From positions 1 through 37,995 of the forward strand of contig JALNXE010000037.1 in assembly GCA_023230525.1 (NCBI GenBank): 37,995 bases of DNA, in the 5' to 3' direction. Under the pieces are notes generated by a model. The model saw only the letters and a list, made by a program, of their open reading frames with translations, was not told the origin of the DNA and searched no databases. The stretch's first letter is position 1. Each line of letters begins with the position of its first letter. The position numbers were made by a program, and so were the translations under genes. This document shows positions 7,722 to 16,011 of this stretch, piece by piece. Source of the DNA: Desulfobulbaceae bacterium (GTDB lineage Bacteria; Desulfobacterota; Desulfobulbia; Desulfobulbales; SURF-16).

Positions 7722-8957
7722 TTAGCCGTCACTCATCAAATTTTGTTCAATTGCCAGCGCACTATAAATTTCATGATATTTTCGAGCCACCACATCCCAG
7801 GTATGGTCTTTTACCGTCCCCCGAACGGAATCCGATGACCACTGCGAGTCGAGGACTACGGCAAGCTGAATGGCCAGATCTTCGGCATTTCCAGACTGGA
7901 AGAGACAACCATTGGTTAATGAAATTAATTCAGGAATTCCGCCGACAGAGGAAGCAACTACCGGGCATCCTGATGCCAATGCCTCCAAGATCACATTGGG
8001 CATTCCTTCTCGGATACTTGTCAAGCAAAACAGGTCAGCTGCAGAAAACCAGGTAGGCAGTGCTTCATGACGGACTTGTCCTTGTAATATAACAATGCCG
8101 CACAAGCCTTCCCTGTTTATGGCTGACTGAATTTCATCCCGCATGAATCCTTCTCCGACCAGTACAGCATGCACATTCTGATACTTTTTTCTTCCTCTGA
8201 GGATGGCCATCCCTCGTATGAACGTCAAATGGTCTTTCACTGGCACCAGTTGTCCAACAACAAGGATTAGTCTGATGTCGTGTCCGAGGTTAAGTTGCTG
8301 TCTGCACTGAGCTTTAGGTAAAGGTGTAAAAAGATTTTGGTCAACTCCGTTTGCGATTGTTATCACTTTGTGAGGTGGAATACCTTCGTTTATGGCAACG
8401 TTGCGTAACGCTTCACTAACAGTAACGATTTTATCAGCTGTTCGCATCGTGAAGCGAATTTGAGGCGCCAAAAGTGACTGATTGATGTCGCGGTTGAGGT
8501 CACACCCCAAGATTGTGGCGACTAAAGGGACATGATTCCGGAATCTTTTATATAGTGCCGCGCTCATGCAATCCGGATACAACCAATGGGCGGAAAGTAC
8601 AGCATGCGACTCGTCACGGAAAAGCCGATGCAGCAGAGGTGCTATCCCCAAAAAAAGCAAGACGCCATGGAAGGCATCAGAAATCTTTGGTATGATCGGA
8701 TAACGTGGGTAGTAAACCCGTATGGGACCATCTTCCAGCATGGCAGGGACATCAGCGAAAAGACGCCAGGGTGAAAAAAAACCAATATTCTTCAACTGCA
8801 CAGGGAACCATGGCAGAGGACAGACCACGGTCACGGGATGAATCTTTGCTAATTCCTTAATAGTTTGATAAGTAAAAATTCCTCGCTCTGGTTGAGTTGG
8901 CGTAGGGAATAGATTGGACAACACAATAATTTTTATTGGTTCATTTGAGTTAAGCAT
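7722..8957 (-). CDS. GT4 family glycosyltransferase
   Basis: The 411-residue product should transfer a sugar from a nucleotide donor to the growing EPS unit on the cytoplasmic side of the membrane. It has GT-B features: an N-terminal Rossmann strand IKIIVLSNLFPTP, the inter-domain stretch IANGVDQNLFTP, the donor-domain start LILVVGQLVPVKDH, and EGMPNVILEALASGCPVVAS, the E-x7-E motif of GT4 enzymes. The frame is open further upstream, but MLNSNEPIKI at 8957 begins right before the first strand and lies 23 bases after the stop of the acetyltransferase gene. Donor and acceptor are unknown. Confidence 0.85.
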   Translation of the reverse strand: MLNSNEPIKIIVLSNLFPTPTQPERGIFTYQTIKELAKIHPVTVVCPLPWFPVQLKNIGFFSPWRLFADVPAMLEDGPIRVYYPRYPIIPKISDAFHGVLLFLGIAPLLHRLFRDESHAVLSAHWLYPDCMSAALYKRFRNHVPLVATILGCDLNRDINQSLLAPQIRFTMRTADKIVTVSEALRNVAINEGIPPHKVITIANGVDQNLFTPLPKAQCRQQLNLGHDIRLILVVGQLVPVKDHLTFIRGMAILRGRKKYQNVHAVLVGEGFMRDEIQSAINREGLCGIVILQGQVRHEALPTWFSAADLFCLTSIREGMPNVILEALASGCPVVASSVGGIPELISLTNGCLFQSGNAEDLAIQLAVVLDSQWSSDSVRGTVKDHTWDVVARKYHEIYSALAIEQNLMSDG

Positions 8958-8980
8958 GCGAGACGGGAGTAATGTGATTG

Positions 8981-9613
8981 TTAAACATTTGTTTGAAATA
9001 TGTTTCCAACGCGAGGGACATTTCTGGCCATGACCCGCATACAAGATTGGTCAAGAACGACAGTTGTATATTCTGGGACCGATTTGACTATGACAACATT
9101 GGGGCCAATAGCGGAATTACTTCCGATTGTTATGCCTCCTGAAATGTGCACATTACTTCCAATAAACACATTGTCACCAATCGTTGGACAGAGTCCTTTG
9201 TGAATCCCTATAATAGCACCAGGAAATATTGTGCAATTATTCCCAATAATACATCTTGAATTTATCGTGATGCTGTGGCAATGGGGCAAAAATAAACCAT
9301 ACCCAATGATGGTCTCCGGATATATTTCACAGTTGTATATAGTTTGCAAAAAAAAATGAAAAAATTTGACTATTGGATACAGCAACAACTTGCAAATAAT
9401 CGTTGCGTTCTGGGAATACTGCCCAACCCTTAACAAAAAACATACAGAGAAACCCCTTTCACCCCAAAAAAGTGTGTAGAGAAACGGCAGCAATCCTTTT
9501 CTTCCTTCAACTCGATACAGGTCAGCACGAATATGTAACAGCAAATCTTTTAATGTTGCGATATGGTTTTTCGCTGCTGCGTACCCGGCAAATCTCTCAT
9601 TGTTCGTATCCAT
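8981..9613 (-). CDS. Serine acetyltransferase-like hexapeptide protein
   Basis: The 210-residue product has an N-terminal helical part (IRADLYRVEG) followed by a left-handed beta-helix built of hexapeptide repeats (IIGNNCTIFPGAIIG, IGDNVFIGSNVHISG, IGSNSAIGPNVVIVKSVP). This resembles CysE but is shorter and sits among glycosyltransferases, so it more likely O- or N-acetylates an EPS sugar with acetyl-CoA; the acceptor is unknown. The open frame starts at a TTG (9619), but the ATG at 9613 begins 3 bases after the preceding gene's stop and is preferred. Confidence 0.8.
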   Translation of the reverse strand: MDTNNERFAGYAAAKNHIATLKDLLLHIRADLYRVEGRKGLLPFLYTLFWGERGFSVCFLLRVGQYSQNATIICKLLLYPIVKFFHFFLQTIYNCEIYPETIIGYGLFLPHCHSITINSRCIIGNNCTIFPGAIIGIHKGLCPTIGDNVFIGSNVHISGGITIGSNSAIGPNVVIVKSVPEYTTVVLDQSCMRVMARNVPRVGNIFQTNV

Positions 9614-9615
9614 TA

Positions 9616-10824
9616 TCAATGCGATACCATAATATTAATGATATTTTCTGCATTTGCCCGCCAAGTGTGGCGATTCAGCACCTGAGCATAGGATTTTTCT
9701 TGGATTGACCTATATAAATTGGAATCATCCAACAGCATTTTGATACATTCGGCAAGGCCCAATTTATCCAAAGGATGGAAAAGTAAACCTGTAAACCTGT
9801 CTTCCAGGACATCCTCGATTGGGCGTAACCTTGGTGCCACAACCGGGACACGCATGCCCATCAGTTCGAAAAGAACCACCGGAGAACCAAAGGCGTTGGA
9901 ATGAGGAAGTACTGCAATATCCAGAAGGCGCATGTGACGAAAAACCAAACGTCTTTCTATCGGCCCCGTAAACACGACCCGATGGGCAATATTATTCCGC
10001 TTTGCAAGTTCTTCAAGGGAAGGTCGCATGGGCCCATCACCGATAAATACCAATTTAGCATCTTCATAAACGGTAGTTAGGCCGGCAAAGACATCAATAA
10101 GAAAATCCAACCGATCCCATTCGTCAAACCAGCCAACGAACCCTATTGTCCGGCTACCGGAAAGGCCATACTGCGCACGGAGTTCAGCCTGCTCCTGGGG
10201 TGTCAATGGTACAAGGTCTACTGGGCTGATTGCATTGGGGATAACGATAACCCGATGGTTGTTGCCTCGTTGCTGGATGACATCGTTTTGTAACTGGGAA
10301 GAGACCGTGAAGATGGCATGTGCCCGCGAAAAGACATATCTCTCCATCATGCCGCAAAGAGAGAGAAAGGTCTGCCCCCGCGCTCGTTGATGGCCGCTAA
10401 CTTCGTTAACTTCGAGGGCAAGAGGTATGTGATAGCGCCTTGAAAGATAAGCGCCTGCAACCGAAAAAAAAGCATAACGTTCGTAAATAAAATCAACAGT
10501 GCCTCCTCTCAGTATTTTGGCCAGCCGAAAGTAGGCAAATATATTGTAGATGATTTCAATAAATTCAAAAAGGAATTGAGGGGCATGCCTGCTAATGGCT
10601 TTCCATAGAGAATTGATCCCCCGTGTTTTGCTTTTTGATTTATCGAGAGGACGTTCTCCTGCTGTAGAAAGAGGGGTAATACCTGGAGGTGAAACTAATT
10701 CGACACTGTGGCCAAGTTGCTGAAAGGCCTCTACAATGCTACGGATATGGACACCTTCGGCCCCGCGCCCCATGGTGCGGTGATTATAGAGAATGCGTAG
10801 TAATGGCTTGTTTTGTTGTTTCAT
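9616..10824 (-). CDS. GT4 family glycosyltransferase
   Basis: The 402-residue GT-B enzyme begins LLRILYNHRTMGRGAEGVHI, the acceptor-domain glycine-rich loop, and has VIPNAISPVDLVP, RTIGFVGWFDEWDRLD and SNAFGSPVVLFELMGMRVPVVAP (donor-domain E-containing motif, F-E-L-M-G variant). It resembles WbuB-like transferases of EPS loci. The start overlaps the upstream capsule-type gene by 41 bases, a longer overlap than elsewhere in the operon, but no later Met fits in front of the first beta strand. Donor unknown. Confidence 0.85.
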   Translation of the reverse strand: MKQQNKPLLRILYNHRTMGRGAEGVHIRSIVEAFQQLGHSVELVSPPGITPLSTAGERPLDKSKSKTRGINSLWKAISRHAPQFLFEFIEIIYNIFAYFRLAKILRGGTVDFIYERYAFFSVAGAYLSRRYHIPLALEVNEVSGHQRARGQTFLSLCGMMERYVFSRAHAIFTVSSQLQNDVIQQRGNNHRVIVIPNAISPVDLVPLTPQEQAELRAQYGLSGSRTIGFVGWFDEWDRLDFLIDVFAGLTTVYEDAKLVFIGDGPMRPSLEELAKRNNIAHRVVFTGPIERRLVFRHMRLLDIAVLPHSNAFGSPVVLFELMGMRVPVVAPRLRPIEDVLEDRFTGLLFHPLDKLGLAECIKMLLDDSNLYRSIQEKSYAQVLNRHTWRANAENIINIMVSH

Positions 10825-11674
10825 TTATTTGCAGTGACTCAAAGAGATAGTGTAGTATACTCCCTTCCTTAAGGTCAGCATGGTTATATTTCCATGTCAG
10901 CTTGTAGAGGGGTACTTTTTTGTTGTCAATTTCTTTCTTAATTTCTTCAACAAGTGGCGAGAACAAGCCCGCATGCTGAAGTTTATGGGGTATGTTTGCA
11001 TTAAATTTTTTGGTATTATTCCATATAGCAAAGCATTCAGGAACAGTCATGACTAATTCAGCAAATTTGTAGTGCAAGGCGCAATAAGGAAAAGCTTTAA
11101 ATATTTTAGTCACTATAAATGAAAACCAATATTTTGTTGTCAAGGAATTTCTGTTAAACAATGTGTTAAGCTTTTCTATTAACCACTCCTTTCCCTCATT
11201 AGATAAATCGTTTTTTAGCCAATAGTATATAAGATTTTCTATCAACTTAACAACAATAGGGTGACCTTTTTCTGATGCTAGAAACCAACTCGACATAACT
11301 CTATCTGGTGCTGGTTGATAAAATGCAAAAAATCCTGAACTGGTATATTCACCAAGCCAGTTGTCTAGGCTATCGACACAGAAGCAGGTTGAGTCGACCC
11401 AAACACCTCCATATTTTGACAATAATTCTAACCTGATAAAATCAGAGTAAAGAGCTTTCGTGAGTTTGTAAATTTTTTCGGGCGGCAAAGCTAAACTAGC
11501 ATAGTGGCTTAAATTCTCATCGCTAAGAAATATTAGCTCCCAGTTAGGGTTCCTTTCTTTCCATGATTCATAACATTTTCTCACAACAAAAGGGGCATTA
11601 TCCATTCCCTGAAACCACAAGAACCAGATTTTTCTTGGAATTTGTGATAGTTCTTCACAATAGTATTTCTTCAT
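10784..11674 (-). CDS. Capsular polysaccharide-type glycosyltransferase (GT32-like)
   Basis: The 296-residue product opens with IPRKIWFLWFQGMDNAP and has YSDFIRLELLSKYGGVWVDS, the signature of the Caps_synth/GT32-like family, in which the D-x-D-type acidic motif binds metal and nucleotide sugar (here V-D-S-T). Its DNA is visibly more AT-rich than the flanking GT4 genes, so it may have entered the operon separately. It overlaps the preceding gene by 20 bases and the next by 41, indicating co-translation. Donor and linkage are unknown. Confidence 0.8.
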   Translation of the reverse strand: MKKYYCEELSQIPRKIWFLWFQGMDNAPFVVRKCYESWKERNPNWELIFLSDENLSHYASLALPPEKIYKLTKALYSDFIRLELLSKYGGVWVDSTCFCVDSLDNWLGEYTSSGFFAFYQPAPDRVMSSWFLASEKGHPIVVKLIENLIYYWLKNDLSNEGKEWLIEKLNTLFNRNSLTTKYWFSFIVTKIFKAFPYCALHYKFAELVMTVPECFAIWNNTKKFNANIPHKLQHAGLFSPLVEEIKKEIDNKKVPLYKLTWKYNHADLKEGSILHYLFESLQINETTKQAITTHSL

Positions 11675-12776
11675 AATGATCTAATGTTCTGCTCAAAGAA
11701 AAATTCGCAATGAATTTTTGTTGGGCCTTAGAGGACAATTCATTTCTTAATTCCAGAGAGTTAGCCGTTTTTTGTATCGCATTAGCGATGCTTAAAACAT
11801 CCTGCGGTGGCACCAAGATTCCTTCTTTTTCAGTTGTAATCACTTCGGAGACACCACCGACATTGGTGCAAACAATAGCCCTGCCTGCTGCCATTGCTTC
11901 GAGAATTGTAAGTGGCATCCCCTCCCAGACGGAGGTTAAAATGAAAATGTCCATTACCTTCAGGAGTTCCGGGACATCCATGCGGGAGCCAAGAAAAGAT
12001 ATTTTTTCTGCAATACCTAACTGCTTGGCCCCATCCTCTAATTTTTTTCTTAGCTCCCCATCCCCAACCAAGAGCAGATGCCAGTCCTCATGTGTGTTTT
12101 TGTTGTACAGCGCGAGGGCCTGGAGCAGATAGGTGTGGCCCTTTTGCTCGGATAATCGTGCACAACAGCCAATAACCAATGTCTTTTCCTTTAACCCGAG
12201 AGAGGCTTTCTTTTGTGCTACATCAACCGGGGCATTGTAAACTTTCTCGTTAATCCCGTTGGCAATAACACACACCTTGTCTGGGGGAATGTTGTCATGG
12301 GCAATAATGCTTTGTCTAAGATCCTCGGAAACTGCGACAATCTTTTTCGCAAATAGAGCCAACAATCTTTCTCTGATAGGCCGCTTTTCATCCGTTTCTG
12401 CAAACGACCTGGCATGATGAACATGAATCAGTGGTTTATTGCCGCCCAAGACATTGGCGATGGTAGCGTAACGAAACGGTGAGTAATTATGGGTAATGAT
12501 TGTCTGGATATTTTGTTCCCGAAAGAGTCGGAGGAACTTGATAGTCAAGGAAGGCCTAAAGCCTGGTTTTTTTTTCATCAAAAAATAGGGAATGTTATTC
12601 GCCTGTACAATTTCCTCCAAGGGGCCTCCACCTTCGATCGTCGCCAAGATCGATCGCCGTCCTCGTTGGCTCAAGCCAAGACAGAGATCAATGGCGACTC
12701 TTTCAGCACCACCGATATCAAGGCTATTAATAACATGGAGGATTGTCCCCGCCTGCTTATGTTGTTTTGGACTCAT
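11655..12776 (-). CDS. GT4 family glycosyltransferase
   Basis: The 373-residue GT-B enzyme has all the GT4 landmarks: ILHVINSLDIGGAERVAIDL at residues about 12-31 (acceptor-domain GGAE loop), VIANGINEKVY, LVIGCCARLSEQKGH at the start of the donor domain, and EGMPLTILEAMAAGRAIVCT with the E-x7-E catalytic/donor-binding pair. It lies 7 bases after the sulfotransferase gene and overlaps the capsule-type gene by 20. It probably adds one sugar of the EPS repeat unit; specificity cannot be read from sequence. Confidence 0.88.
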   Translation of the reverse strand: MSPKQHKQAGTILHVINSLDIGGAERVAIDLCLGLSQRGRRSILATIEGGGPLEEIVQANNIPYFLMKKKPGFRPSLTIKFLRLFREQNIQTIITHNYSPFRYATIANVLGGNKPLIHVHHARSFAETDEKRPIRERLLALFAKKIVAVSEDLRQSIIAHDNIPPDKVCVIANGINEKVYNAPVDVAQKKASLGLKEKTLVIGCCARLSEQKGHTYLLQALALYNKNTHEDWHLLLVGDGELRKKLEDGAKQLGIAEKISFLGSRMDVPELLKVMDIFILTSVWEGMPLTILEAMAAGRAIVCTNVGGVSEVITTEKEGILVPPQDVLSIANAIQKTANSLELRNELSSKAQQKFIANFSLSRTLDHYEEILL

Positions 12777-12783
12777 GGTGTTT

Positions 12784-13734
12784 CTACTTCCAAATATCGG
12801 AGCTGATGCCAGGGAATAATGCTTCTAATTGATCAATATATCGCTCGTAAAGCCTCCGGTAGTCCGAAATGTCAGCTCCAGATAGATTATCTTTCCAGTC
12901 CTCCCTTTCTTTGATTTCAGAAAATTGAGAAAGCCGCATCTGATTTCCAACAATGTGATGGGGGGCTTCCCAAAATTTCTCAATAGATGCTTGCGGTAGT
13001 CCTAACAAAAGATGAATTTGGGAGACGATTTCCTGAGGGTTCCGGCACAATGATGAGTAACTCACCCTGAGTTGGCGTTCGGCTGGCAATTTTTTTAGTG
13101 CGCGAAGGATGGTAATTTGTTCTTCGAACCAACGAGTACCGGCTTCAAGCATGGTAATAGGGTTGCCTTCTTTTGCGGCAGCTTTCATATAGGAGTAGGC
13201 TCCCGCAACCCCATTTTTAAAGAGATATATGGCGTGAACATCGTGCCTTTCAGTAAGAAAAAGCATGCGATAAGGATCCTTGGTGGCATCAAGAAAGACT
13301 GAAGCATTGCATAGTGCTAACACGGATCTCATGAAAATGTCTGTGCGAGCATGGCATTTTTTCAATTTATTACGCAGCGATGGAATACTGCGGACAAAAA
13401 TATCCCGCAACCCTTCCATAAAATTGCTTTGCATCTTGGGCAACTTCCCCATGAGAAGGCGATTCACCCGTTCGTTGTTATTCAAAAAACACATGAGTTG
13501 CATATCATCAACCGCAAAGGGTTGGTCTGCTGCCAGCATTCGTTCGCTTAATCGGCGAAAGAACTGGCATGTTCTGAGCTTTTCTCCGCATGAACAGAGG
13601 TAGTTCGGATCACTGACAATCGCCTCCATATTGTCAAATTCACTGATCGTACCAATGTCTGGGTGGGCATTAAGCATGAATGACAACAAGGTCGATCCAG
13701 AAAATGAAGATGATACAATGTAGCAGACTCGCAT
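12784..13734 (-). CDS. PAPS-dependent sulfotransferase
   Basis: The 316-residue product begins MRVCYIVSSSFSGSTLLSFM; SSSFSGSTLL is the 5'-phosphosulfate-binding loop of carbohydrate sulfotransferases (usual form SxxRSGST). Later, RHDVHAIYLFKNGVAGAYS fits the 3'-phosphate-binding region. It would transfer sulfate from PAPS to a sugar hydroxyl. The frame is open to a TTG at 13767, but the ATG at 13734 directly precedes the conserved strand. The CxC..C cluster (YLCSCGEKLRTCQFF) near residues 50-65 is characteristic of a bacterial sulfotransferase subgroup. Its position suggests a sulfated EPS. No PAPS synthesis genes are present here. Confidence 0.8.
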   Translation of the reverse strand: MRVCYIVSSSFSGSTLLSFMLNAHPDIGTISEFDNMEAIVSDPNYLCSCGEKLRTCQFFRRLSERMLAADQPFAVDDMQLMCFLNNNERVNRLLMGKLPKMQSNFMEGLRDIFVRSIPSLRNKLKKCHARTDIFMRSVLALCNASVFLDATKDPYRMLFLTERHDVHAIYLFKNGVAGAYSYMKAAAKEGNPITMLEAGTRWFEEQITILRALKKLPAERQLRVSYSSLCRNPQEIVSQIHLLLGLPQASIEKFWEAPHHIVGNQMRLSQFSEIKEREDWKDNLSGADISDYRRLYERYIDQLEALFPGISSDIWK

Positions 13735-13774
13735 TTGGGTTTGGTTCCCTGTGTGATATTTACTCAAAAAATAT

Positions 13775-15034
13775 CTATTTGAATACTATAAAAAACAATT
13801 GGACTAGAATATAGATGGTAATCAACAGGCCCATGTTGAATATTCCAATATTGATTATGTCTTTTGCTGATAACCTTATGCACTCGCCACGTACAAAAGA
13901 TACAGATGTTATAAGTGCAAGAATAGTGTATGGCATCACGTAGCTCACTGTTAGGAAAAAAGCACAGGTGAGAAAGCCAATTGCGCCAATAAGGATTTGG
14001 ACGCCAACGTTATAGGCAGTCAGGTCATTATTCCTTTCTTTTTTTATAAAAAAGACAAGAGAGCGGATAGCGCAAAAGTACATTAGTGCATAAATCGTTG
14101 CTCCTATTGCTCCTGTCTCGGCCATTTGTTGCAACCAGAGGTTGTGTGCTTGCTTGTGGACAGGGTTGCTGTGCTCGTATTCCCCAGACCCTACTCCCTT
14201 TAGCGGATGAGCTTTAATCATCTGCAGACCTTGATGGAAGAGTTCGATTCTTTCCGATGTGGTAGATTGCCCAAGTCCTCTCCCTTCCTCTGTTGGCTTG
14301 AGGGCCAGTCCCAACACGAAAATGACGATGGCGAGAGGAATAAAGGTGCGAAGTTTCAATCGTGGAATTTTAATAAACAGATATGAGAGCAGCACAAATA
14401 AAAATCCTACAAAACCGCCCCGCGAGCCTGTGAGAAAAACCGCGTAGGTCAGTACGGCTGAGGACATAAGGCCAAAGATGCGCCAAATTCCCTGATCTTT
14501 CAGTAGGGCAAAGCCCAAGGAGAATCCCAATAGCGTTACAAAGACAAGGGCAAGTCCATTGGAACCGTCAAAGACACCAATCCACCGCATTGCCCCTCGC
14601 CAGTTAGGGGTTTGGCCAACAAGGTCAACACCATCACGCATTTGGATAAATCCGTTTAAAGCAATCAGTACACCCAGAAAGACTAATAAAATCATGATTC
14701 CCTTGATTTTAGGTAGTGTGTTGAGCGCAAGGACTATCATGCAATAAATGATAAAATATTTTATTAGCATATAGCCGATCAGGCCAAACGCAACGTCTAG
14801 CCCAGCATAGAGAACGCTTACTATGGACCAACAGAAAAATGCTCCTAATAATAACGTCTGGGGGCATTGAAAAAAAAGTTTAGCCGCACGACCGTCTGAC
14901 ACCGCGGGTAAAAGTAAAACGCAATTCCCAACCATGATCCATTCCAAGAGGGCAATTCCCTGCAACGCTGGCAACCAGATATTAATTTCAAGAAGAAAGG
15001 CTGTGAAATATATAAGGAGTCCAAGATATGCCAT
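13775..15034 (-). CDS. O-antigen ligase/Wzy-like protein, exosortase A type
   Basis: The 419-residue integral membrane protein has about 11-12 hydrophobic segments. The Wzy/WaaL core is visible: VFLTGSRGGFVGFLFVLLSY around residues 200-220, the large periplasmic loop with ERIELFHQGLQMIKAHPLKG and GSGEYEHS, and HKQAHNLWLQQMAETG with the conserved His. It either polymerises repeat units or ligates glycan to an acceptor. Members in exosortase A loci have been named putative O-glycosylation ligases, which is a family-level prediction. It lies 22 bases after the methyltransferase gene. Confidence 0.85.
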   Translation of the reverse strand: MAYLGLLIYFTAFLLEINIWLPALQGIALLEWIMVGNCVLLLPAVSDGRAAKLFFQCPQTLLLGAFFCWSIVSVLYAGLDVAFGLIGYMLIKYFIIYCMIVLALNTLPKIKGIMILLVFLGVLIALNGFIQMRDGVDLVGQTPNWRGAMRWIGVFDGSNGLALVFVTLLGFSLGFALLKDQGIWRIFGLMSSAVLTYAVFLTGSRGGFVGFLFVLLSYLFIKIPRLKLRTFIPLAIVIFVLGLALKPTEEGRGLGQSTTSERIELFHQGLQMIKAHPLKGVGSGEYEHSNPVHKQAHNLWLQQMAETGAIGATIYALMYFCAIRSLVFFIKKERNNDLTAYNVGVQILIGAIGFLTCAFFLTVSYVMPYTILALITSVSFVRGECIRLSAKDIINIGIFNMGLLITIYILVQLFFIVFK

Positions 15035-15056
15035 AAACTGAGCTGCTCGTTTTGAC

Positions 15057-15953
15057 TTAAACTAATTTATTTTTTGTAATACAAAGAGCATATCTAACAC
15101 GATCAAGACCTTTAGAGGCATTTTGCCAGATTGATTTTGGAATCTTGACGCGGAAAATTTTATACTCAAGACCAATATTCGGAATAAGAATCCGTTCGAG
15201 GGCAGAAGGGGAGTAATACCGCTCAAAAAGTCCGCCAAGATTAGTCTCAGCTATCACCATTGACCCTGCGTCAAACTTAATAGATTTGTAATTTAATAAT
15301 GGGTCAACCACATTTAGATGATTTAGGCTCATATACAGCGGGACGACCACGCAACATCCATTGGGGCGGAGTACCCGTTTTAGTTCATAGATGAATTTGG
15401 TGTCAATATCATGGCAAAAATGTTCAAAAGCACAATGTAGCGAGATCTTATCCACGCTGTCTTTTTCAATGGGCATATTGTCAGCGCTAGAGCCAATTCG
15501 ATCCGCATGAACTCCAGATTTGTAGGAAAGATCCTGCGAGTAGGTTTTTAGTCCTAGATTGCGACGAAAAATTGCGGGATATGGGCTATTTTCACTAGCC
15601 ACATCGATATAGATATCGCTACCTTGTAGTTCCAGAAGCTTGTATGAGACAAAATGCTCCATAATTTTTTTGTCTTTATAGCCGATGGCGTAAAAATACC
15701 CAGGCCAAAATTTATTTTTAAACTCGGCATATTCTCTATCGTCTACATGGTAATCTTGAATCGTGAAAGGCAACTTGCCTACAAGGGACACAATCTCTGA
15801 ATCTATCTGCTCCAATTTATCTATAGGAAATGGTTTATTGAAAGGATGATTCTTCCATGTTTTAGTTTTTTTGAAAAAAAATGTTTTGACTTTGTGTGTC
15901 ATCGAGACCGTTTTTGCACATACCCAAAAAAAGAATTCCCCATATTGCCCCAT
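15057..15953 (-). CDS. SAM-dependent methyltransferase, class I-like
   Basis: The 298-residue product has a partial class I methyltransferase core: IYIDVASENSPYPAIFRR (motif I strand, glycine loop replaced by ASENS), SYKSGVHADRIGSSADNMPI, and FIYELKRVLRPNGCCVVVPL (post-motif III). It probably methylates a sugar or glycolipid intermediate. The open frame reaches 16067 inside the upstream gene, but the ATG at 15953 has GGGGAG 6 bases upstream and starts after that gene's stop, so I choose it. The atypical SAM loop leaves activity uncertain. The DNA is AT-rich relative to neighbours. Confidence 0.7.
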   Translation of the reverse strand: MGQYGEFFFWVCAKTVSMTHKVKTFFFKKTKTWKNHPFNKPFPIDKLEQIDSEIVSLVGKLPFTIQDYHVDDREYAEFKNKFWPGYFYAIGYKDKKIMEHFVSYKLLELQGSDIYIDVASENSPYPAIFRRNLGLKTYSQDLSYKSGVHADRIGSSADNMPIEKDSVDKISLHCAFEHFCHDIDTKFIYELKRVLRPNGCCVVVPLYMSLNHLNVVDPLLNYKSIKFDAGSMVIAETNLGGLFERYYSPSALERILIPNIGLEYKIFRVKIPKSIWQNASKGLDRVRYALCITKNKLV

Positions 15954-16011
15954 AATAACTCCCCAATAGCTCGTTGTTTTTGTCAAAATGGTATTTCTGT
16001 TCACCAGAGAT

